A stretch of 64,000 bases of DNA from Siphonodentalium dalli (GCA_032622095.1 CP136065.1:25183141-25247140), one strand, 5' to 3'. Counted from the stretch's first letter, positions 1-11,690 are shown. A program made the numbers and translations. The notes: generated by a model not told the origin, from the sequence alone.

Positions 1-1172
1 TACAGAAATCTAATTAAAAAAGCGCTGAATAAATCTGCTAAGTTAGGCGACGAAATATTGCCAGTTTTTTTGGACATGAAGGTTTCGTACTTCGGATACA
101 TCATATGACGACAACCCAAATTTATTCTGTGTATAAGGGGAGCGTTGATTGAATGGTGATGGTTGTACAAAGGCAATTACTAATCATCAAAAACCTTAAT
201 CACTGCACTGGTTATATCATGATTATTATTTTGTTGATTAGGCGGCATGCAATATGATGTAAATGCATTGTCCTATAATTTGATGCACCAGTGATGGCAT
301 GTCAGTTAAGCAATGTGTCGTAAACTGCCTCCGTCTTGTATCATAAACCTTTATTATTAATACAACAATAGGTATTCAACACCTCACGTTAATAAGCAAC
401 AGAACTGTTGTTTTATTTCAGTGAAAATAGCGATGACAACTAACACACCCCATTAAACGATTATTTGGCGAACATGGTGTCAGCAACGTGAAAAAAATCA
501 GAGAATTATATAAAAAATATAAGTTATTCATCAATTGTGAGGCCAGAAAATGAGAATTTAATTTGGCCAAAAACATTTGGCCAATGTTTTTTTTATTTGG
601 CCACTAAAGGTTTCATTTGGCCACTTTTTTTGGACAGAAGATTTTTCTCAAATTGTCACCGAAGGGTGGTCAAAGGCTCAAAGATACATTTAGTAATGTG
701 AAATCTATCTCATTTTGTGCCATAACCCCTTCTATATTAACTACTCATATGAAAAGTAGTTCCCATAGCATATCTCAGGTCTCAAATTTACTAAAAAAAT
801 TCAAAACCTCAAGTTTATTTATATTGGGAAGCAAAAAAAAAGCTGATGCAACAAATTGGACGACCCAGGGACCAACTGTGTTCATATCTGTGTGATAAGA
901 TATCTAACTAATTTTATAAAAACTTGATATACCGACAAATGATCCATAAGAACTTGTTCAAAGAGAAGTCATTAGACTGTTGTATATAACGGTAGCATCA
1001 ATCATTAGATTTTCATGAATCAGACTTTTTTTTGACAGATTCACAACAGTAGGTGTCTGTTCTATGCTAAATTCTTCTAGTCAAAGCCATGTAATCAGCA
1101 TATTTTGGAATTTAATTCATAAACTTTTATCTAATCAATCCAATGTCATTGTACTATTCTTGTACTCCACTC
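1..1172. other. No gene recognised
   Basis: No coding sequence or RNA gene is recognisable. The short open frames here (for example 617-895 and 1064-1294) have low-complexity, non-familial translations. Between about 561 and 625 the motif TTTGGCCA occurs several times between T-runs, a small local repeat. Confidence 0.6.
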
Positions 1173-1759
1173 TTAACCCTTTACCCAACAAACCGGCCAA
1201 AACCGGCCAAATAAAGCTTCAACAGCCTAAAATATCTTCGGTCTGTCTCAATAGAACCATACAAATATGGATATCATTGGAACCGGCTCCTTGACCACAT
1301 TGTGATAGTTACAGTTATGCTCTGTGCCAATGCATTCTCTTATATATGCGAGTCGACCATAGGTTGCCTCGCATATATAAGAGAATGCATTGGCCTAAAA
1401 AAAATCTTTTTTTAACACTTTTTACCATTTTTTCTTACATTCTTTAACAATTTTATAATTTTTAATGTGTTAAGCCAATGCATTCTCTTATATATGCGAG
1501 TCGACCATAGGTCGCCTCGCATATATAAGAGAATGCATTGGCTTAACACATTAAAAATTATAAAATTGTTAAAGAATGTAAGAAAAAATGGTAAAAAGTG
1601 TTAAAAAAAGATTTTTTTTAGCCCAATGCATTCTCAAGAGAATGCATTGGCACAGGGCCCTTCTGTTGGGTAAAGGGTTAAGGCCAAGATTTTTTTTAGG
1701 CCAATGCATTCTCAAGAGAATGCATTGGCACAGGGCCCTTCTGTTGGGTAAAGGGTTAA
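1173..1759. mobile_element. Family A TTAA-type MITE, copy 1, with duplicated right end
   Basis: The element begins TTAACCCTTTACCCAACA and ends with its reverse complement, TGTTGGGTAAAGGGTTAA, so both ends carry TTAA, the target of piggyBac transposons. Inside are hairpins built on GCATTCTCTTATATATG. The right end is duplicated in tandem with a 78-bp period (about 1610-1687 and 1688-1765), giving two right termini at 1678-1681 and 1756-1759. In both units the hairpin has the same internal deletion, so the deletion came before the duplication. There is no transposase, so it is non-autonomous. The piggyBac assignment rests on TTAA and the CCC/GGG ends. Confidence 0.8.
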
Positions 1760-1889
1760 GGCCAATATAAATTAATTCTCCATTCTCACCCTCTCCAGAC
1801 CATAATTTTTCTCATGTGAATTTTATGTAATTTATTTTAAAAATATTATATTTTTATAACTGAAGAGAGAATCCACTTTGCAATGTAAC

Positions 1890-2095
1890 TACAGTAATGC
1901 TCTAATTAATCGACTGCTTAACCACAGCAGAATTATGGGTAACTTTTCAGGATTTAGTCGGAAATATGGCTTGTTGCCATTCATCGGAAAGCTCTCCCCA
2001 ATGAATGGCTACAAGCCATATTTCCGACTAAATCCTGAAAAGTTACTCATAATTCTGCTGTGGTTAAGCAGTCGATTAATTAGGGCATTACTGTA
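1890..2095. mobile_element. Family C palindromic MITE, copy 1
   Basis: Both arms run from TACAGTAATGCYCTAA to a short centre, and the right arm is almost the exact reverse complement of the left. Most of the roughly 205 bp could therefore fold into one long hairpin. There is no coding capacity. The TACAG termini suggest a TA target of Tc1/mariner type; the superfamily is inferred. Confidence 0.8.
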
Positions 2096-2109
2096 TTACT
2101 GTTCATTTT

Positions 2110-2391
2110 TTAACCCTTCCATGACTGGAGCTTCCTGAATTTTTGCGAAAGCCCCGTGCCAAGCATTCTCTTATTTATGTGAGTCTCCCTTTAAGCGCCT
2201 CAAATATATAACAGAATGCATGGGCCTAACAATATTTACATTCACCTTGTAAGCCAGTGTATTCTCTTATATGTGCGAGGCTCCCTTTAGGTGCCTCAAA
2301 TATATAACTGAATGCATGGGCCTAACAATATTTACATTCACCTTGTAAGCCAGTGTATTCTCTTATATGTGCGAGGCTCCCTTGGTATGCT
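2110..2391 (+). mobile_element. Family B TTAA-type MITE, truncated, with internal tandem duplication
   Basis: It begins TTAACCCTTCCATGACTGG and carries degenerate copies of the family A hairpin core. A segment of about 91 bp (about 2193-2283) is repeated directly at 2284-2374. The right terminus is missing: the sequence leaves the family after GAGGCTCCC. Confidence 0.65.
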
Positions 2392-2622
2392 TTCTATCCA
2401 TTTCCAGCATATGAATTAGAGGGACATAAACTATTATCTTATAATTTTTCAAAAGCAAACTGACATTCTTTGGTATAAATTTATAAGTTTTGTTTATTTG
2501 CCCATTTAGTTTTCAACATTTCATCAGGGAACTGAGCGAGAAGTTATTTTGAATTACATTTTGTATGTTGTTGTCGTCGTTGTTATTGTAGGTCTGGAGT
2601 CCTGAATGAATCTAGGCTTTTC

Positions 2623-2842
2623 TTAATTAAATACTCATTGATGAGTAGTTCCCTCAGGAAATGTTCTGAAAATAAGTTCAACAAACAGCGATATTAATTA
2701 TCTGAACGTTCCACTAATGAATATGAATCCTTCTGCTTATCTGCTTATATTTCATGAACATCCCTCCAGATCATTAATAGACCATTCTGCTGTATACTTT
2801 TATAACTGAGTGGGAGAATCTATTCAGTAAATAAAGGGTTAA
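2623..2842 (-). mobile_element. Family H TTAA-type MITE, minus-orientation copy
   Basis: Read on the minus strand it starts TTAACCCTTTATTTACTG and ends near AATACTTAATTAA-like sequence. It shares the interior of the copies at 22248 and 36789 (upstream CATTTGGAGGGATGTTC-like stretch, TGAGTAGTTCCCTCAGGAAA here). TTAA lies at or next to both ends. Non-coding. Confidence 0.6.
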
Positions 2843-3652
2843 ATCAAACTTAAATTAAATGGAAGATATTCTGGATAGAGTGAAGCTGGGACATATGCAC
2901 CTGCATTCACTTGCAGATTATACAGGCAGTCCAAGGTGCATATTAATTGACCAGCTGGTGGTCTGCATAGCACTTCTTACCTCAGCACACACCTGTGTGT
3001 TGTTTACCTGCAGATTGTAATGACCTTCCAAGATTAATGTGCCAATCTAACTCTCATCATCTTAATGGAGAAAGCTGAAAAACTGAAGCCTGCAAGTTTA
3101 ACTCTTCAGAAGTCAGGACTTAATTTACATGAACCAGAAATTGGCATCATACATTGCCAAATTACCTGTGATGATAGCACACAGAACACTTACCTTTAAA
3201 GATCTGTGATGGTTACGAACCATATTTTGTAGTTTGGCGATGGAACAAATATTTTTCACAAGTGCAATGACTCTGTTATTCTATTGCGTTAACTCGTTAA
3301 GTTTGCCAGGTGTTCGGGTATAGAGTGGAAACTTACGTGGCAATACACACATTTTTGTTTAATCAGGCTCCAATTACCACAAAACGAAATAAAGGGTGTT
3401 TACCAATATTCGAAAAAATAAACAAATCACCTGACAGATTTCGAATCAAATCAATCGGACTATTTCGAATTGAATCGAATCGAAGTTTTGTCGGGAGTCT
3501 ACCACATAACATTTTCTGAAACTCCACTCATTAAGATACTCGGGAAAATTTAGAAATTTAACTATTTCGTCCAAATATTTCACGAATCTGGAGCTGCAGT
3601 AAAATATGATTTGAGATAACCTTGATGTTGAAAAATGAGTATAGATAGTACC
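2843..3652. other. No gene recognised
   Basis: Unique-looking AT-rich sequence. The open frame at 3310-3519 resembles no family I know. No repeat structure was seen. Confidence 0.5.
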
Positions 3653-3992
3653 CTCCTAGATAGCCTACCCACTGTTCATCCATTGATGAAACCAAGCCTT
3701 GAAATAGAGTGCCTGTCATTTGCAGAATGAGGTCCCCAGAGGGTGAATTTAGTGATTCTATCCCGCATAGCGGGCTAGCATCACCAAATTCACCCTCTGG
3801 GGACCTCATTCTGCTTACACCTCAGCAGAATGAGGTTCCCAGAGGGTGAATTTGTTGATGCTAGCCCGCTATGCGGGGTAGCATCACTAAATTCACCCTC
3901 TGTGTACCTCATTCTGCAAATGACAGACACCCTACCGGTATTTCAAGACTTGCTCCTAGATAGCCTACCCACTGTTCATCCATTGATGAAAC
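3653..3992. mobile_element. Family D foldback element, short form, flanked by 40-bp direct repeats
   Basis: The element occupies 3693-3952 and starts CAAGCCTTGAAATAG, ending with the inverted form. Inside are two hairpins, each made of GAATGAGGTNCCCAGAGGG-type arms around a GCTAGCCCGCTATGCGGG-like centre. It is flanked by perfect 40-bp direct repeats at 3653-3692 and 3953-3992. That is far longer than the 2-11 bp target duplications usual for cut-and-paste transposons. The open frames across it (3558-3809, 3830-4105) are read-through of the foldback and not genes. Confidence 0.8.
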
Positions 3993-5024
3993 TGTTGAAA
4001 AAGATTATTCTTAACTATTTGTTACCAACTTATAAACTATTACCTTCTAATAAATTACAATATGAGAGGGCACAGTGGGGACCCAGCAGGTGGCCCCCAT
4101 TTTAAGAATGGAGGAGTTAAGAACTCCTGGGTGGGCCTACAGTTCTAATGTACTGATGATATAAAGCTATAGCTCACATGTGATATGACATTACAGGGGA
4201 ATGCACCACAATCATTACCAACAATGCAAGGCTATGAAAAAGAAAGATGACAGAGATAATAAGAGCTGGTGCCATGTTTATTTAGTTAGGATAGAAATTC
4301 ATAGAATGCCCAGATCAGCTGATTATTGGCATGTGCCGCACATGTTTCTACCCTATGCTCAACTCCATGTCAGTACATGTTATTGTTGGACAACTACTGG
4401 CACTATTATAAATGACCAGTTCCCAGGTCCAGATGGCTTAATGGAACTAGTTACCAGTCTTAATGAGCATTTGGTCAGGAGTTATTTTCTTTGTTCTTGC
4501 CACAGGTCACTGTCCACCCATGATATCCCTGTGCCAATGAAAATTCCTGCTAAATCAGACATCTTTGAGCTTTTTTCTGAGAACACCTGTGCCATCATTT
4601 TATAATGAGAGCATTCCTTCCTTGATGGATTAGTCTAATGTTTCAGTCAGCCAAACAAGAAGGGGACAATCATTGACTAGAATGTAGAATGATATTTCAG
4701 ACAGGCCTCGTGGAGCATGGGGGAGGGGCATGCAGGGATTCTAACTCCCCTTGCCCTTGACACACACCTGTACAAATACTTAAATTAAATTGTGAAAAGT
4801 TCTCTCTTATGTGTTCGTGTTCCCTTGCATTTCATTGTATCTTCAGAATTCAGATCTGTCCTTGAATGGGAAAATAGGACAATTGTATATAAAAAAAAAT
4901 ATTAGAGAAGACTATCAGAAAAGCTGAAATTATATTCGGTAGACTGTTATAGTGAAAATTACTACCTTACTCGTATTTAAATTCATGCAGTACTATTTTT
5001 CGCTCAGTTTTGAATTCGCGCCCT
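3993..5024. other. No gene recognised; 134-codon open frame of unknown meaning
   Basis: The only open frame of note is 4201-4605 on the plus strand, 134 codons and Cys/His-rich. Its Cys and His residues are not in zinc-finger spacing, and I recognise no domain. No splice-site context or codon bias supports it, so I treat it as chance. Confidence 0.5.
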
Positions 5025-5372
5025 TTAACCCTTTACCCAACAGAACGGCCCTGTGCCAATGCATTCTCTTATATATGCGAGTCGACCATAGGTCGCCTCG
5101 CATATATAAGAGAATGCATTGGCTTAACACATATTATTTTTTTAGGCCAATGCATTCTCTTATACAGTATATGCGAGGCAACCTATGGTCGACTCGCATA
5201 TATAAGAGAATGCATTGGCACAGGGCATAACTGTAACCATCACAATGTGGTCAATAAGCCGGTTCCAATGATATCCATATTTGTATGGTTCTATTGAGAC
5301 AGACCGAAGATATTTTATGCTGTTGAAGCTTTATTTGGGCGTTTTTGGCCGTTTTGTTGGGTAAAGGGTTAA
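5025..5372. mobile_element. Family A TTAA-type MITE, copy 2
   Basis: TTAACCCTTTACCCAACA at the left and TTGGGTAAAGGGTTAA at the right, with TTAA at both termini. The internal spacer between the two hairpins is shorter than in other copies: the AAAATTATAAAATTG segment is deleted. Confidence 0.85.
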
Positions 5373-5541
5373 ATTAGCACACCTAACTTTATTCATAATC
5401 TCAAATCTTTTATCAAATTCATTGCCGATCGTGCAAAGTCACATAATTGACATTTCACTCATGCTCTGCTTTCATGACCGTGCGCCATTCGCAACTCATT
5501 CGATAAAAGATACTCTATTAAGATGCGCATTGTGGTCTGTA

Positions 5542-5738
5542 TACAGTAATGCTGTAAATAATCGACTCCTTAACCACAGAATTATGGGTAATTTTTCAGG
5601 ATTTAGTCTGAAATATGGCTTGTTGCTCTCACAGAGCTTTCCGATGAATGGCAACAAGTCATATTTCTGACAAAATCCTAAAAAATTACCCATAATTCTG
5701 CTGTGGTTAAGGAGTCGATTATTTAGAGAATTACTGTA
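5542..5738. mobile_element. Family C palindromic MITE, copy 2
   Basis: A near-perfect inverted repeat from TACAGTAATGCTG to the matching TACTGTA terminus. The arms carry the ATTATGGGTAA and GGATTTAGTC blocks seen in the other copies. Non-coding. Confidence 0.8.
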
Positions 5739-5791
5739 TTTCTGGGACAGCCCCAGCCTCTTAGATTCTTTATATGAAGCCACCACACTGT

Positions 5792-6127
5792 TCACCAATC
5801 ACTCAGGAAGTGCTCAGTTCTAAGCAACTATTCGACCAATCACTCAGGAAGTGCTCAGTTCTAAGCAACCATTCGACCGATCACTCAGGAAGTGCTCAGT
5901 TCTAAGTAACCATTCGACCAATCACTCAGGAAGTGCTCAGTTCTAAGCAACCATTCAACCATTCACTCAGGAAGTGCTCAGTTCTAAGCAACCATTCGAC
6001 CAATCACTCAGGAAGTGCTCCGTTCTAAGCAACCATTCGACCAATCACTCAGGAAGTGCTCAGTTCTAAGCAACCATTCGACCATTCACTCAGGAAGTGC
6101 TCAGTTCTAAGCAACCATACGACCAAT
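5792..6127. repeat. 41-bp minisatellite, about 8 copies
   Basis: Unit contains CCAATCACTCAGGAAGTGCT followed by CAGTTCTAAGCAACCATTCGA. About 8.2 copies lie head to tail, differing by scattered point changes such as CCGATC, CCATTC and CGTTCT. It begins about 55 bp after the family C element at 5542-5738. Confidence 0.9.
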
Positions 6128-6730
6128 CTCCATGCAGTGCCCTTTACGTTATCACTGCGATAGATCACTGCTGAAAGGATGGTACTGTGTGGACCGATAC
6201 ATCTATTTTTACTATCGTCAGAACTATATTTAGTCATATATTTAGTCATCTATTATCTTATTTGACCACCAAAAGTTAGCAATAATGGTCATTCTTTCGG
6301 TATTGATAAGAACAATATGAACTGAGCCAGACAGACAATTTTAATCCTAAAACATTAGAACTAAGAACATGTAAGAAATCCTTACCAAATGTCCTTGTGG
6401 CAGTGGTATCTCAGCAGATTGATGAGAGATAACTCTGGCTGGAGTTTTCCTTTTGACTGGTACCTACAATTCATCATGAGAATGTCGATTCATCTCACAT
6501 TTTTGTGTACAAACAGTTCTTCCCATTTGGCAGCTTTAGTGTTGGTCTGATGGTTTATTTTGAAAACGTATTCTACAACAGTTAGACTTCACATCAGTTT
6601 CTCCAAGCATTCTTGAACATTATTATGACTAGACAAAGTCATTTAAAACATGTTACTATTATAAATTCATTAGATTTCCTGCTGGTGCAATGCTCAATGA
6701 ATCACTTCCGTGCTCTGTTGAAATCTGGAC
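6128..6730. other. No gene recognised
   Basis: AT-rich single-copy sequence with no supported gene. The minus-strand open frame at 6049-6249 runs into the minisatellite and is not credible. Confidence 0.5.
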
Positions 6731-7180
6731 TATTGCCCTGTATTGCCCTGTATTGCTCTGTATTGCCCTGTATTGCCCTGTATTGCTCTGTATTGCCCTG
6801 TATTGCCCTGTATTGCCCTGTATTGCTCTGTATTGCCCTGTATTGCCCTGTATTGCCCTGTATTGCCCTGTATTGCTCTGTATTGCTCTGTATTGCCCTG
6901 TATTGCTCTGTATTGCCCTGTATTGCCCTGTATTGCCCTGTATTGCTCTGTATTGTCCTGTATTGCTCTGTATTGCCCTGTATTGCTCTGTATTGCCCTG
7001 TATTGCTCTGTATTGCCCTGTATTGCCCTGTATTGCTCTGTATTGCTCTGTATTGCCCTGTATTGCTCTATATTGCTCTGTTATGCCCTGTTATGCTCTG
7101 TATTGCCCTGTATTGCTCTGTATTGCCCTGTATTGCTCTGTATTGCCCTGTATTGCTCTGTATTGCTCTGTATTGCTCTG
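6731..7180. repeat. 10-bp minisatellite, 45 units of TATTGCYCTG
   Basis: Exactly 450 bp of the decamer TATTGCCCTG or TATTGCTCTG, with few other variants (TATTGTCCTG, TATTGCTCTA, TTATGCCCTG). Ten is not a multiple of three, so the three plus-strand frames read the same peptide in different phase and none has a stop. The long overlapping open frames here (6613-7212, 6690-7196, 6743-7183) are products of this repeat and not genes. Confidence 0.95.
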
Positions 7181-8238
7181 TAATTTCTATGCGTAGCATT
7201 AAAGGTTCTTGAACCTCTTTCTTGGTTGGCCACTGAAGCTTTGTCTTGTGCATATTTAGGCCACAACCCCCCCCCCTCCAGTGGCTCAGAAGGTAAGTTG
7301 CATGGCATAATAGGCCAATAATAAGCTATTGTGAAACTGGTTCAAATTTCGATAAGCCTCGATTTGTGATCTGGAGACACTCATGGAATAAATTATTTCA
7401 AATGGGAGAAATCCAACCAATGCGCATCTAAGAGTATTTTGCTCAACCAATCAATAGCTTCTTGCGAAACCATTAACTATTCACATTCTGCACTCATTAA
7501 TAATTATTCATACAAGCCCCACCCAATATTTCTAAAAATAAGTATTACGGTGGAAATGATGAATGAAAGTGAGGCTTTGCAAAAACAATGGCTGATTTTG
7601 GCAAAATCCAAATGATCAAAATTACAATTAAGAATGTTTTGATTGAAATATAGGTATTGATTCGCTGAAACAAGAAGAGGAGCATATTATACAGAGTTTA
7701 TTTATAACCAGAAAAGACAGATATGGAAATTCATTTCAGACCGAATTGGCTTTACGGAATTGAAGCGACAGCAATTGTTATTCATGCATGTAGGAATTGT
7801 CGCACCTCATGCAAAATAGTAAACTACACTCTAGTGTGTCATAGCACCATCAGTGACCTTTTACCCACTGCATACATTCCAGTGTTGACGTGCTTTATTT
7901 GGAAACATGAATATTAATGAGCTGTCGCGAGTGGGGAATCCCCGTCCTATCTCGGAAATGAATTTAAGTACCAGTGTCTCTAGACTGAGAGTTGACTAAG
8001 GAAACCTTGGTCTAGTTATAACTAGACTGTTACATTACTACTTATGCAGACTTTCACTTTTCACTACACAATCACCTTCAGTTCTCCACAGTTCTTAATT
8101 CTTTCAAAAGCTAATTGAAGAGTAAAAGTGCCCTCTTTCTCTATCTGGAATTAGCAGGATAGCAGCTTTTAATTTGTTCCAATTTAATTTGTATCTGTAT
8201 AATATCCAATAATTTACACATCCTTTGAGTCTAAAGAT
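7181..8238. other. No gene recognised
   Basis: Single-copy AT-rich sequence with a C-run at about 7267-7276. The open frame at 7723-7917 resembles no known protein. Confidence 0.5.
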
Positions 8239-8803
8239 AATTATACACCCACTTTCAAAGAAAATGGGGGGTATACTGTATTGACTGCGTCTGTCCGTCC
8301 ATCCGTCCGTCACGCTTTCTCCGTCCGTGTGTCGTACCGTCCGTCCAACCTCATAACTCGAACAACTATGAACCGATTTCAATAACTTTTTGTATGCAAT
8401 CTCCTTGGGACTGCCTCTCCGCATGATGCTAATTAGAAAATTCTGTCCGACTTAATAACTTTAACAAATATGAACCGATTTCAATAATTTTTGGTATACA
8501 TGATTCTCACAATACCCTCTCTACATGATGCGGCTAGGGATTGGCTCAGACTGTTTTTCGTAATATTACACTTCATTTTCGACTTATTTTGACTTAGAAA
8601 ATTCTGTCCGACTTAATAACTTTAACAAATTTATGAACCAATTTGAATAATTTTTTCGGTACAAGCTTCTTGTGACACCATATCGATATTATAGTCCAAA
8701 TTTTTCTTTAAAGTTAAAAATCTTTTTTGTTGGGTTTATGGATAATGCGGGTTGAATTTGCCACGGTGTAGGGTATGCTAGCACTCGAGTGCACACCTCT
8801 TGT
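8239..8803 (+). repeat. Family E dispersed repeat
   Basis: It begins with ATACACCCACTTTC and GGGGGGTATACTG, continues with several GTCCGTCC words, then repeats of GAACCGATTTCAATAA, and ends GTGCACACCTCTTG. Related pieces occur at 14600, 16242, 18455, 27105, 29690, 30241 and 39390. No open frame survives. It could be a retrotransposon 3' region or a non-autonomous element; the class is not determined. Confidence 0.65.
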
Positions 8804-9292
8804 TTATTATCTATGTATATGTGATATATGATGACCATGCAGTATTGATAGCCAGGGCTAAAATTACCCCACAGGTCTATCTTGGTGAAATCAAACCTAA
8901 AAACTTACTACACCCATTATTTGTCCTGAGAATTAAAACATGCCACTATGGTTTAGATGAAAGCCAGATAGTCAGTCTGTTCACTCACTGATGCATTTGA
9001 GGTTCATATGTTCATGATTTTATCAATCAGCAGGTAAACACCAGCTGTTGTCGGTAGTGCTCCATGTCATCACTCCCCCCATTCAGCTGATAGGAATTTG
9101 ATTCATGCCATATTATCTAAACTACTGGGTGTGTGTATTAACCCAGGGATACCTGACTGCCCTGGCCACATTCCACTGCAATGAATTTGAACATTTGATC
9201 CTAATGCACTGACTGAAGTCCATTCCATTGAACTAATGAGTTCGTTTATTGACCCTCTCAGAAGAATCTTTAATCAGTTGATCATTGGCAAG
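8804..9292. other. No gene recognised
   Basis: Single-copy sequence with no feature I can support. Confidence 0.5.
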
Positions 9293-9832
9293 CAAGTCTC
9301 AGTTTAGTGTGCCTGTTATTTGCAGAATGAGGTCCCCAGAAGGTGAATTTAGTGACGCTATCCCACATAGCAGGCTAGCATTCACCCTCTGGGCACCTCA
9401 TTCTGCTTAGGCCTCATCTTCTCAGCAAAGTTTCTTGATTATCAAATTTATATAGACACTTCACATAGATTTTATTTCTTTTTCAGTTTAGTTTCTCTAT
9501 ATCCCCTCTGCATCCCCTCTGCAAAGTTAATTTATCATCAAATTTCTATACAAACTTCTTCACGTAGATTCTATTTATTTTTTAGTGTTCTATATCCCCA
9601 AATTGGAAGAAGACACATTGCATAATTGAGGTTCCCAATGGGTGTACATCACAATATTCACATTTGGGAACTTCATTGTGAGTCGATGTCTCCCATAGCA
9701 GATGAGCCCATGCAGAATGAGGTTCCCAGAGGGTGAATTTAGTGATGCTAGCCCACTATGTGGGATAGCGTCACTAAATTCACCTCATGGGGACCTCATT
9801 CTGCAATGAGAGGCACACTAAACTCAGGTTTG
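9293..9832. mobile_element. Family D foldback element, long form
   Basis: Starts CAAGTCTCAGTTTAGTGTG and ends with the inverted terminus CTCAGGTTTG. Each end has a hairpin of GAATGAGGTNCCC and CACCCTCTGGG arms. The middle carries the family's TTTAGTTTCTCTATATCCCC segment with a local duplication. Possible flanks share TTGGC only, so no clean target duplication is visible. Confidence 0.75.
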
Positions 9833-9838
9833 TTGGCC

Positions 9839-9929
9839 CAGAAGTAACCCTATGGGAGACTCGCATACATAAGATAATGCACTGGCACAGGATGTTTAGT
9901 GCTGCACAGCTCGCGTCATGAAAGGTTAA
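9839..9929. mobile_element. Family B MITE, right-end fragment
   Basis: Matches the right half of the copy at 12202-12463 (TATGGGAGACTCGCATA, GCACTGGCACAGG, GCTGCAC) and ends at TTAA. The left half is absent. Confidence 0.55.
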
Positions 9930-10597
9930 AGAAATGTGTCTTCAAGGAGAGTGCACCTCAGTTACCCTGGAATAATTTTTGTTAAAGAGATTGTCTAGAG
10001 AATACATGTGTGGTCCGTGAATCATCAAGTGTCTGTCATAATGTTTTTGTTAAATATTGTTCAATATGTAGTTGCAAGTTACCATTCTGATGTCCTAATT
10101 AGAGTTAATTAGAGCACCTGTTCAGCAAACTTGATTACACTGCTGGTTCTTTGCTCAACAATTGATTTTTTTCGCATTTTTTTGTTTCCCAATTTTTTTC
10201 TTGGCATACATCCCATTCACATTAACAAATATATCTTTGATTAGTATAGGATACCTATTAGTTCTTCAATTAGCTAAAGATCAACCACTTCAGTTATTCC
10301 CCTATCTACATTGGCCCTTCTGTCCAATATAATAGGTCTCTAGTTCTGTGTTAGTGAATTCTCAGATTGTTTTACTGCAGGACTACTTCATATCATGTCC
10401 CATTCAACTTCAATCTATCAAGCGATTATCCAGACAAGTATATATTATCTATGGCTTAGATTATCTGCTGCACTATAAGCTTTAGAAATATATACTTTGT
10501 ATTTCAAATGAAGAAGTAAAAAAGTTGTACAGTAAACATCTTGTGCACTCATGTCAGCAAAATCAAATTCGTTCTTGTCTGTTGTTGAACTTTGTTA
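9930..10597. other. No gene recognised
   Basis: AT-rich single-copy sequence. The minus open frame at 10549-10749 extends into the Harbinger-like element and is not credible. Confidence 0.5.
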
Positions 10598-11269
10598 GTG
10601 CCACCGCACACGCTGCGATTAAAATCGTAAGTGGGGAAAATCACAGGAGGAAGGATACAATGCGCATGCCCACGACAATATCGTAGCCAAATCGTAGCAA
10701 TCAAGCACTGTTTGATTTTACCAGGAAAATCGTGGCGTGACCTTGGCAACGCGCGCGATCGTAGCTGTCACATGACCACTGTCGCACTGGTCATGTTGTA
10801 AATACCACGAAAAGAAAACATTCAAAAATGGCGCAAAGTTTACAAACTTCTTGCACTTACAAAAACGAGACCACATTGGTGGAGATGTGGCACGGCAGGG
10901 AGTGCAGGCCTATACCACATATCAGGCAAGGAGTAGAGGGCTGCCGCAATTGTTGAAATTCAATTGGGGCAGCTGAGCCTGTTGAGTTGACAGGTACAAA
11001 AATGTAAAAATTAAAAAAATATTCAATTTCACTTGAACTTTCAACATCAACTTGTTACTAGTAGTTTAGAACATTGAGATACATGCCATATGTATTTAGT
11101 TGCATAATGCGGAGAATGTGGTATAACATTTTGCTATCATGTGATCGATCACGTTGATAAAATCGTAGCTGCAAACATCGCAGCACCGTAGCGTCTGCGG
11201 ACAAGCTACGATTTCTCCACCTACGATTTTCCCCACTTACGATTTTAATCGTAGCGTCTGCGGTGGCAC
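10598..11269. mobile_element. Harbinger-like non-autonomous element, 672 bp
   Basis: Terminal inverted repeats of about 47 bp start GTGCCACCGCA at the left and end TGCGGTGGCAC at the right, with about two mismatches. TTA directly flanks each end (10595-10597 and 11270-11272), the 3-bp target duplication typical of PIF/Harbinger. The subterminal region repeats the word ATCGTAGC. No transposase is present. At about 10870-10935 a short stretch reads TTLVEMWHGRECRPIPHI in one plus frame. This is faintly like the start of a MADF domain, which some Harbinger elements carry, but it is too short to claim. Confidence 0.8.
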
Positions 11270-11512
11270 TTAGTGTTAAATAAGCTCAATTTTCATAAAT
11301 ATAAAAAATGCAATCACACCTGTTCTGAGCATTTCACAATACTACACGGAGTGGTTCTATAGATTTCTAGCTTTCAGTCCTCGAAATTGACCACGGCAAT
11401 CAGCAATGCCGTGGCAAATGCTATGGCAACATGTGAAATATAACGGGCCATAACACTAAATTTGCCATGTGACATTTTTCATAATTTCGAGGGCTGAGCT
11501 TTAGCTTCTTTT

Positions 11513-11690
11513 TTAACCCTTTATGACGGGAGCTTCCTGAAGTTTTTCAAAAACCCTGTGCCAATGCATTTTCTTAAATATGCGAGTCTCCCACAGGGAG
11601 CCTCACATATATAAGAGAATACATTGGCCTAACATTTACCTTGACTTTGTAAGCCAGTGATTGTCTTATATATGTGAGGCTCCCTATAAG
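11513..11690 (+). mobile_element. Family B TTAA-type MITE, right-truncated
   Basis: Begins TTAACCCTTTATGACGGGAG and carries the first hairpin plus the start of the second (GTAAGCCAGTG). It breaks off after GAGGCTCCC. Confidence 0.65.

Noticed and set aside
4201-4605. 134-codon plus-strand frame rich in Cys and His
   Set aside because: No zinc-finger spacing, no known family and no supporting splice signals.
5792-6127. Regular repeats resembling a CRISPR array
   Set aside because: Units are contiguous with no unique spacers, and the host is an animal; it is a minisatellite.
6613-7212. Long overlapping plus-strand open frames of 146-199 codons with CIALYC repeats
   Set aside because: They are translations of a 10-bp minisatellite that has no stop in any plus frame.
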